Assembly: GCF_004664715.2 (NCBI RefSeq)
Contig: NC_051068.1
Coordinates: forward strand, 52,431,453-52,495,452
Source of the DNA: Peromyscus leucopus
Taxonomy: Eukaryota; Chordata; Mammalia; Rodentia; Cricetidae
Direction of reading: 5' to 3'
DNA: 64,000 nucleotides
Shown here: positions 56,390 through 64,000 of the stretch, piece after piece
How positions within the stretch are numbered: the stretch's first letter is position 1
Layout: every line of letters begins with the position of its first letter
The notes under the pieces: model-generated
What the model saw: the letters and a program-made list of their open reading frames with translations, nothing else
What the model was told of the DNA's origin: nothing
The model's database searches: none
Translations under genes and position numbers: made by a program

Positions 56390-57586
56390 TAACATAGAAA
56401 TTCTCTTCTGCCTTTTCCAAAGTGATCCATGCATCCCTCTTAGGGTCCTCCTTGTTTCCTAGCTTCTCTGGAGCTGTGGGTTGTAATCTGATAATCCTTT
56501 GCTTTACATCTAGTATCCACTTATGAGTGAGTACATACCATGTTTGTCTTTCTGAGTCTGGGTTACCTCACTCAGAATATTTTCTAGTTTCATCCATTTG
56601 CCTGAAAATATCATGATGTCATTGTTTTTTTACAGCTGAATAGTACTCCATTGTGTATATGTAACACATTTTCTTTATCCATTCTTTGGTTGAGAGGCAT
56701 CTAGGTTGTTTCCAGGTTCTGGTTATTATGAATAATGCTGCTATGAACATAATTGAGCAATGTGAAAATTGGGGGTGAGGGGGCAATGGAGGGGAGGAGA
56801 TGGGGGATGAGAACATAAGGGAACTGGATGATCGAGCTGGTGGTAGGACGGAATGGGAGATCAATGAAGGAGATATCTTGATAGAGGGAGACATTATGCA
56901 GTAAGGGAGAAACCTGAAGCTAGAAAAATTCCCAGGAACCCACAAGGACAACCCCAGATTAGCAATAGTGGAGAGGGTGCCTGAACTGGCCTATCCTGAT
57001 AATCAGATTGGTGAATACCCTGTCATCCATCATAGAGCCTTCCTCCAATAACTGATGGAAGCAGAAGCAGATACTCACAACCAAGCACCAGGCCGGGTTC
57101 CAGGGGCCTAATTGAAGAGAGTGATATGAGCAAGGGGGATCAAGATCATGATGGGGACATCTTCAGAAACAACTGAACCAAGCTCAAAGGAACTCATAAA
57201 CTTTAGACTGACATCGGTGGAACCTACATGGGACTGGACTAGACCCTCTGCATGTGGGAGACAGCTGGAACAGTTTGAGAAGCCCCTGGCAGTGTGATCA
57301 GGATCTGTCCCTGGTGTATGTGCTGGCTTTCTGCAGCCCATTACCTATGGTCAGATATCTTGCTCATCCTTGATGCAAGGAGGAGGGGCTTGGACCTACC
57401 TCAACTGAATATACCTGGCTTTGCTGTCCCCCTATGGGAGGACTTACCCTTTTGGACGAGGGTATAGGGGGTGGTTTGGAGGAGAATGCTGGAGGTGGAG
57501 CAGGAGGAGGGATGAGAAAGGGATCTGTGATTGGTATGTAAAAAGGAATACAAATTTTGTTTTAAATAGAAAACAGTAACATAGAA
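56390..57586 (+). mobile_element. LINE-1 insertion with 5' inversion (twin priming)
   Basis: Bounded by TAACATAGAA at 56390-56399 and 57577-57586. The left part (56400 to about 56757) is antisense L1: on the minus strand it encodes the conserved end of ORF2, including IYTMEYYSAVKK. The right part (about 56758-57576) is sense L1 3' UTR, with GATGAGAACATAAGGGAAC, CATCATAGAGCCTTCC, CAGGATCTGTCCCTGG, CCCATTACCTATGG and CTCAACTGAATATACC, and a degenerate A-rich tail. The two pieces are neighbours in L1 coordinates, as twin priming predicts. Confidence 0.9.
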
Positions 57587-58874
57587 GCAAGAAATTTCGC
57601 TTTTGCCTGCTTGCCTTTATTCTCATTGACAAGTTCATCTATCCTTTCACTGTGGCATTCCTTCACCAATTTTAGAGTCACCGCCTTTGGGACTGCAATG
57701 TAGACTGAAGACCAGCAACTCTCCAGGAATCTTCTAGGCCTTCCACACCAGACTGGAACTTCTGAGACATTCAGTCTTCTGGATGGAACAAATGGGTCCT
57801 CAGCCCCTCCAGACTAACATACCATTAAAAACTTGTTATGTGGTTAGAGACTTCTTAGGTAATGACATTTTGCTTTCATACCTTTGTCTTAGAATTGTGC
57901 CTGAAATTGTTTGTTGATAAAATACATTTCCTTGAGTTAAACAAAAATAAAAACAAAAAAACAAACTTGATGATTCCTTTTCTTCTCAGTACCTTCTCCT
58001 ATGCAATTTACCATTGCATTTCAAATAGATATTTTTTCAAAATAAAGTTCATCAATACCATTGTCTACAAATTCATTACTAGCTCCTCCTTGGACTCTAG
58101 CTATAAGAAACTGGTATAACTCTCTTGTAAGCATGAACTGGGATATTGGGATATTTCATTTTAATGTATAATAAAACAAGATGCCCAAAAGGCAGTAGGA
58201 ACTTTTTTTTTTTTAACCAGGACATAAAATATGCCAATCTAGCATTTTCAAAAGAATATTTTAAAAAAGAAATTAAAGATGTGCAATTCTATTGAGACCA
58301 TACATTTAGTCAGCATTGGTCCTTATTCAACTGTAAATCAATAAAACAATTTTCTCTTCCTTGTAAATGGAATTATTCTGATATTGCAGAGTCACACCAT
58401 CTGTTGTGACATTAACATTTTCAGAGTTTCTTAGAGAACATATTTACAAAATAGCTGTATGTGCTGTAAGACTGAAACCAATGATAGCCATCAGATGCAT
58501 CAATTCTGCTGTGTATAATGGCCCAGAGAAAGCCCCGAGCCATCTTCACAAGCTTCAAAATCTAAAGCAGTAGTTCCTAATATAAACTAATCAAAAACTG
58601 TCACAGGAGCTGTGCCATCTGGCATCCCCTTAACCCAAGTCTCCACTTAAAATTGAAACTCAGAGATTTCACAAACTTGCATGAAATCATCTTTGGAGTC
58701 TATGATATGTCTGAAATCAAGAAACAAACTATCAACATTATAACACATAGGACATGTATGAAATCAGTGAAACCTTTTGTTAATTATCAAAGTTACTATG
58801 ACTGACTAAGATTCTCCTATGTAATACCAATCATTTAGTTGTATCACTGATGACTCTAATAATGAGGGCTGCTG
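57587..58874. other. Unique AT-rich DNA
   Basis: About 1.3 kb. An 85-codon frame at 57862-58119 has no recognisable domain. No repeat identified. Confidence 0.45.
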
Positions 58875-59345
58875 TCTTAACTTACTTTTCTGTTACTGTA
58901 ATAAAATAATCTGGAAAAGCATTTAAGGGTGAAAAGGTTGATTTAGCACAGAATTTCAAGTTTCGTCCATTGTGGCAAGGTGTCACAATGATAGAAGAGA
59001 GGAGGAGCTGGTCACATTACATACATAAACAGGAACAAGGAGCAATAAACTAATGCATTTGTGCAAGTATTCAATTTGATCTCCCCACTCAGACATAGTA
59101 CAGATTCTGCTGTTTAAGAAAGGGTGCCAGTTGCAACAAACAAATCTTCCCACCTTCATGTAATCAGGATAATACCCCATAAACATATCCGGTGGCCCAT
59201 CTCTGATGCATTTGTAACTTCTGTGAAGTTGGCAATTAATATTAAACATCACCATTGACTTCCTACAAACTGACTTGATTAGCCAGGACAAATGTAACAG
59301 AGTCCATACCATTAACAAATAGGCAACAAACAAGAATTGAATCAC
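58875..59345 (+). mobile_element. Rodent dispersed repeat, diverged, class unassigned
   Basis: TTACTTTTCTGTTACTGTAATAAAATAATC, TTTAAGGGTGAAAAGGTTG, GTCCATTGTGGCAAGG, GGAGGAGCTGGTCACATTAC, CTTCCCACCTTCATGTAATC and CTGTGAAGTTGGCAATTAATATTAAACATCAC resemble the family of 30115-30540. The 120-codon minus-strand frame inside is an artefact. Confidence 0.5.
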
Positions 59346-60009
59346 TCAGTCATTCCAAAGCCTAATCTTGCCCCTCTGGTAAGGCAGTCTATCTTGACTC
59401 TAAGATCTATGGTATTTGTGATTTTCTCCTCCTCCTCTCCTGTTAGCAGGCAGGGAGAGAGGGAGCTTCAAGAACACCAATATCTTTGAGTATTACACAA
59501 GCAGATTCTTTCGTCCAGAGTGAAGTACAAGTGTATTCTTACAATATAACTACAAAGTGTCCTTATTACAAAGTCCCCATTAAAAATATTTCCTTAGTGT
59601 CTGTGATATAATTAAGAAAATCATTAGAATAAACAAAGACTCAGCTTATCAAAATTCTGAAAAATATGAAAACTTTCCTTGAGAACTCAATTCTATTCCA
59701 ACAAGCTTCAGATATCACAATGATTATAAAATTAATAAATTAAATTTCTGAATCAAAAAAGAAAACTTTAAACAAACAAATCTAATGATTATCTTGCAAA
59801 AATCCCTTTCTACTACATAACACATAAACATGCCAATTTGCTAGAACCAGAGACAGTGCTTAAATATGAGTCTGAGCTGATGGTATGCTTTAATTATTGT
59901 TTTGTGTATATTGACTACTGGCTAGCTAATCTCATTCCTGAGTCAAGAGTCTTTTTAATCCATTATTTGGTAATTTAATACATATATACAAAGTATTTTG
60001 TATATATCA
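59346..60009. other. No recognised feature
   Basis: Unique DNA with a short CT-rich stretch near 59425. Confidence 0.4.
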
Positions 60010-60340
60010 AGGCCCAGTCTCCTCTAACTCTCTCCAGACCTTCTACCGCTAATGCCAACTTTATATATACTCTTTTTATAGCCCAAATGACATCAATCAG
60101 TGATGTCCCTATGTGTCCATATGACTGTAGACTTATCTACTGAATCATGAGCAAACTACAAGTGGTCACTTTCTTAAACAAAATTGACTCCCTATGTCAG
60201 CATACTGCCAAATTTCTTAAACTAGGGAATAGAACTTTGTATGCCTTTCCCCAATTCATGCTGGATTTTTGACTGGCTTGATATTGGTAGTTCTTGTGCA
60301 GGCAACCACAGCTGAGAGTTTATGAATTAAAAGGCATTTT
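60010..60340 (-). mobile_element. Antisense L1/Lx-associated fragment
   Basis: CAGTCTCCTCTAACTCTC, TTATAGCCCAAATGACATC, GTGTCCATATGACTGTAG, AATTCATGCTGGATTTTTGACTGGC, TTGTGCAGGCAACCACAGC and AGAGTTTATGAATTAAAAG follow the order I associate with antisense L1/Lx DNA (compare 3150-3405 and 10590-10700). Confidence 0.5.
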
Positions 60341-61639
60341 CCCATCCAGAACACACTATTTTATAGCATTTCTTCCAAATTTCTGACTCTTAGAGTCTTT
60401 ATGTCCCTTCTTCTGAAATGTTCCCTGGTGTATGTGGGGAAGGAGTGTATTATAGATGTCTCATTTAGGTCTCAACAGAGATTCATTCTCTAAACACTGA
60501 TTTTCTGTATAAAACAATGCCTGCTAGAAAAGGAAGCTACTTTATTAATAGCTGAAACCTGCACTAAGCTACAGCTAGAGAGATGTATTTAGAAGGAAGT
60601 TTGATACTATACACCCTCATAAAAATAATAGTAGTATATTTTCCCTAGGGTCTTTGAGCTTTTCAGTCAACAGTTCATGATCAGATTTTCAGTATCAAAC
60701 AGGAGTTCCGTCTTGTAGAGTGAGCCTTACATACAAACAGAAAGTGGTTATTTACCTTCATATATAATCCTACTACAGAATGAATGATTATATCTAGCCA
60801 GGCTGTCATTATTGTTTCTCAGAGTCCATAGCTGCATTCATTGTTGCATCAGACACTTGATGACTTTTCTTCCTCAGCAGCCTGTATAGCATTTTCTGAT
60901 GCTGAGAAAGCTAGTTGGTAGAACGAAAGTTTCTCAGTCAATTCCGCATTAAAGTTTCTGTGTGCTTGTCACCCAAGTATGTGTGCTTTATTCACCAATA
61001 ATAACTTACCATCTAGTTCTGGTGGGAAACAAGAGTAATGTCAATAGCCTGCATTATGTCAGGGGTCTATGTGATCCCTGCCTGCTTTTAAAACTTATAT
61101 AAATCTCTCTGATTTAGATAGAAATTCCAAAATAAACGAGCAACTCAAATGGACCTGTGTCTAACACCAAGATAATCAACAGTGGTTGTGAGTAGGACTA
61201 AAAACAATGTTGATGATAAAATTATCCTCATTCTTTCTGCATCACCTATTTGATAATTTTATTAACAACTGAAGATATAGGGTAATCAAGATTCCAAGCA
61301 TATCCTAAAATGTTTTTATTATTTGTTTTATAAAGTAAATACTGCTGAAAAAGTTATTTTGGCAAAACTACACTTGGCTAAAAAAAATTTTTGGACACGG
61401 TTAATTTCCCACTCAGAATTCCTTGTGAGGCTAAGTAACAGATACAGACTGTTATAGTATGTATACATAAAATATAATATTATGAAAGCAATATTTTGTG
61501 AAAAGCTCCAAAATGAAGGTGTTAATTATAAACTTCCTTAAAGTCACATAATTCCTATCAAGATAGTCTTCCCTTGAAGACTACTAGTGAAGAGATTCAC
61601 TGACTATGGGTGTGACACAAATAGACATAGTAATGTGGA
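60341..61639. other. Unique AT-rich DNA
   Basis: About 1.3 kb, nothing recognised. Confidence 0.45.
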
Positions 61640-61980
61640 AAGGAGAAAGCTCTGTCCTATAAAACAAACAAACACAAACACAAACGAAAACAAAACAAGC
61701 AGTCAGCTAAAGAATGCTGAGACAAAAAACAACAGTCTTCCCTGTTATCAAATACCAAATATTCTTACCGAAAAACACATACATACAAGTAACATTATGC
61801 AAATCACATAGGTTGTTTTTATATATTTAAGAATATATAAATAAGAACAATTATAGAAAAAGAGGCCATATTTTTGAAAGAGTGGAGTATATGGGAGGAC
61901 ATGAACAGAAGAAATTAAAAGGAGATGATGATATAGTTACTTTATAATCTCAAAAAATAAAAAAAATTATGATAAAAAGC
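61640..61980 (+). mobile_element. LINE-1 (Lx-type) 3' UTR and tail
   Basis: AGCTAAAGAATGCTGAGAC, CAACAGTCTTCCCTGTTATC, ACATACATACAAGTAACATTATGC, TTTATATATTTAAGAATATA, AAGAGGCCATATTTTTGAAAGAGTGG, TATATGGGAGGACATG and TATAATCTCAAAAAATAAA are in Lx tail order. 5'-truncated, old. Confidence 0.78.
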
Positions 61981-62358
61981 TCTTAAGAAAAGTCTTCAAA
62001 TCTTGGCACACTTGCTATAATATATGCAAATCACATCACATTCTAGTATTATTTACAAAAGGAGATATGAAGTAACATGGCCATGTAGGAACTACACTCA
62101 GTGTCCAAACCTAAGCAAGCTACATTTTTTCCTGTCTCTGCATATAGATAGCTGTGTAAACATAGGCAAATATTCACAGTGGTTTCAGAAGCCCATCTCA
62201 AAGAAAATATTTGAGTCTTCTATTCTGTAGGAATTAAACACTACTGGTCCTAAAAACACTGTTTTATCCACAATTAAGATAAATATCTTTTAAATATGAA
62301 AATTTTGTTTAACATTTCTCAACAGGATCTTTATTAAGAATTTACTTCAGTGATCTTT
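61981..62358. other. No recognised feature
   Basis: AT-rich flank left of the terminal LTR element. Confidence 0.45.
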
Positions 62359-62767
62359 TGTAGCTGAAGTTTTCTCCAGTCCTGCCTGGCCCACAGTCAG
62401 AACAAATCTCTCTTACCCGCCAGTCCTGCAGCCGCTCAGACCCAACCAAATAAACATACAGAGACTTATATTGCTTACAAACTGTATGGCCATGGCAGGC
62501 TTCTTGTTATCTAGTTCTTCTATCTTAAATTGACCCATTTCTTTAAATCTGTATCTTGCCTCATGGCTCGTGGCTTACCAATATCTTACATGTTGGTACT
62601 GCTCATGGTGGCGGCTGGCAGCATCTCCTCTGCCTCAGCCTCCCACTTCCCAGAAGTCTCCTCTCTCCTTGTCCCACTTATACTTCCTGCCTGGCTACTG
62701 CCCAATCAGTGTTTTATTTATTAACTAATCAGAGCAATGCATTTAACATACAGAACATCCCACAGCA
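62359..62767 (-). mobile_element. 3' LTR (TGCTGTGG family)
   Basis: In reverse complement it begins TGCTGTGGGATGTTCTG and ends AAACTTCAGCTACA, 409 bp. It is the best preserved member of the family in the window: ATAAATAAAACACTGATTGG, AGGAAGTATAAGTGGGAC, AGCCACGAGCCATGAGGC, TCAATTTAAGATAGAAG, AGAAGCCTGCCATGGCC and TTATTTGGTTGGGTCTGAGC. Directly to its right CTTCCCCTTTTCCTTTTTTC is the complement of a polypurine tract, so this is a 3' LTR. Confidence 0.9.
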
Positions 62768-63390
62768 CTTCCCCTTTTCCTTTTTTCAAAAGGAAAGTTT
62801 TAACTTTCATATAGTAAAATTACAGATAACAAAACAGTTATCAAGCAAGAATTACAGTTACAATATTAAGGAAGATATCCTATCTATCCTATATTTGTGA
62901 GTCTAAGGTTTTATATCTAACTTACTTTTATCACAACTAAAGAAAATTATAACTAGCTAATTCTCTCCATGCTTACTCTTGATTTCTCAGAATCCTTTCT
63001 TACATGTCATGTCATCTTTGAATCCAAACTTTCCATTTTGATAAAAAATAAGTTTTCCAATAGCAATGTCTGAAGTCTCAAGAAGGAAGATGGGGCCCCA
63101 ACAACAACAACTCTACCCAATCCATAATGATGTGATGGTAATCGTCATCATACTACACTTCTTGCCAGAATTTCAGACAATTTTACCCATTACTTTGAGA
63201 CTTGCTGTGGAATCTACAGTTAGTCTAACTAAGATTTAACTATCTGAGCTTTCTTATAGTACCCAACAGTGATACCATCACCCCCTAAACAACAGGAAGC
63301 AATTCTAAGAAAATGATGCTCTTTCTCCCTAAAGATTCAATTTCTCAGGGTTATGGATGATGGTTATAGGACTGGGGGTGGGCAAAAATA
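62768..63390 (-). mobile_element. LTR-element internal DNA next to its 3' LTR
   Basis: Non-coding AT-rich DNA running right from the polypurine tract. TCCTATCTATCCTATATTTG and GAGTCTAAGGTTTTATATC parallel 39500-39545, and GTTATCAAGCAAGAATTAC recalls 46650-46670. Further right comes AAGGAAGATGGGGCCCC and GGACTGGGGGTGGGCAAAAA. No gag or pol domain is recognised. Confidence 0.65.
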
Positions 63391-64000
63391 TTAGACTCAG
63401 TATTCTCCTTAAGAAAAGAAAAAGTGTCTCAAAAAAACAAAAAAAAAGAAAAGAAGAAGTGGAATGGATAGGTATAAGATATTATGGTAGATTATTGCAT
63501 ATACTAGTAAACAAATTTAGTAAAATAGTAGCCTTAGATAATTTGCACTGTAATTTGCATTGTTATGGATTCTTATACAGTGATACAAAAGTAAACTATT
63601 TTTATATTCCTGTTTAAGATAATTTGTATATTGATACATATACAGAACTATATTTGCTATAATGTACATATATTTCTACTCTTATTTGAAATATTTGTAT
63701 ATTGATACAAATGTAAATTTATATCTGTCATACTGTATATATGTTCTACTTCTGTTTAGGATATTCTGCATATTGATATATATTTAAGATTATTGTCATA
63801 TTGCACATTGCACTATACATTTCTACCTCTGTTATAAATATCCTGTGTATTGTCACAATTTTGAAGACATCATCCTTTATCATGCATTTGCTTATAGACC
63901 GTTAACCTTTTTTTACAGGAAACCTTAGTCCTTAGGTTATTTGGGTAGATAAAACTTATAGATTTACAGTCACCTGTGCTTGTCATCTCTATAGTTATGA
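63391..64000 (+). mobile_element. Shared AT-rich internal segment S, copy 2 (cut by window end)
   Basis: From ACTCAGTATTCTCCTTAAG through an A-rich stretch to GGAATGGATAGGTATAAGATATTATGG and on to the window edge, it parallels the reverse complement of 47789-48384. Relative to the nearby LTR it lies in the opposite orientation to copy 1. It continues beyond the window. Confidence 0.8.

Noticed and set aside
58983..59345. 120-codon minus-strand open frame
   Set aside because: Lies in a dispersed repeat, with no domain or codon-use support.

Overview
This window looks like nuclear DNA of a muroid rodent, most likely a cricetid (vole, hamster or deer-mouse group). The evidence is the set of transposable elements. 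There are B1 SINEs carrying the GGCGCAAAGCTACACAGAG stretch that I associate with cricetids, B2-type SINEs, rodent LINE-1 (L1/Lx) fragments on both strands, and several LTR retrotransposon families. I recognise no protein-coding gene, exon, tRNA, rRNA or small RNA gene. Every long open frame I examined falls inside a repeat or looks like chance translation, so I annotate this as intergenic or deep-intronic DNA.

Layout. 1-7.7 kb: AT-rich DNA with an L1 3' UTR scrap, two LTRs of one family (the second still preceded by its polypurine tract and internal DNA), Lx-type L1 tails and a B2 with a CA/AAAT tail. 7.7-12.3 kb: antisense L1 interrupted by a 2.25-kb unit bounded by two 356-bp direct repeats, followed by a sense L1 3' end. 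12.6-15 kb: unique DNA. 15.0-15.3 kb: a young B1 whose 5' side carries a duplicated CpG-rich 49-bp sequence, the whole bounded by a 17-bp target-site duplication. 17-21.3 kb: L1-like DNA, a GT/GA microsatellite, and a degraded two-LTR provirus that split a B2. 21.3-34 kb: mostly unique DNA with B1/B2 copies and three LTRs. 34.5-38.9 kb: unique DNA, including a CpG-richer patch. 38.9-41.4 kb and 44-50.9 kb: dense nests of LTRs, B1s, L1 fragments and a GC-rich retroposon-like repeat. 51-64 kb: unique DNA with repeats, a twin-primed (5'-inverted) L1 with a clean target-site duplication, and at the right edge an LTR whose internal DNA continues to the window end.

The main biology is retrotransposition and its side effects: L1 machinery moving SINEs and a chimeric transcript, LTR elements leaving solo LTRs with 5-6 bp target duplications, nesting that gives relative ages, and one local template-switch-like rearrangement (an 81-bp perfect direct repeat around a 44-bp near-palindrome). 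Family names for LTRs and several dispersed repeats are from memory or withheld. RepeatMasker with a cricetid library would settle them. Boundaries without a target-site duplication are approximate.
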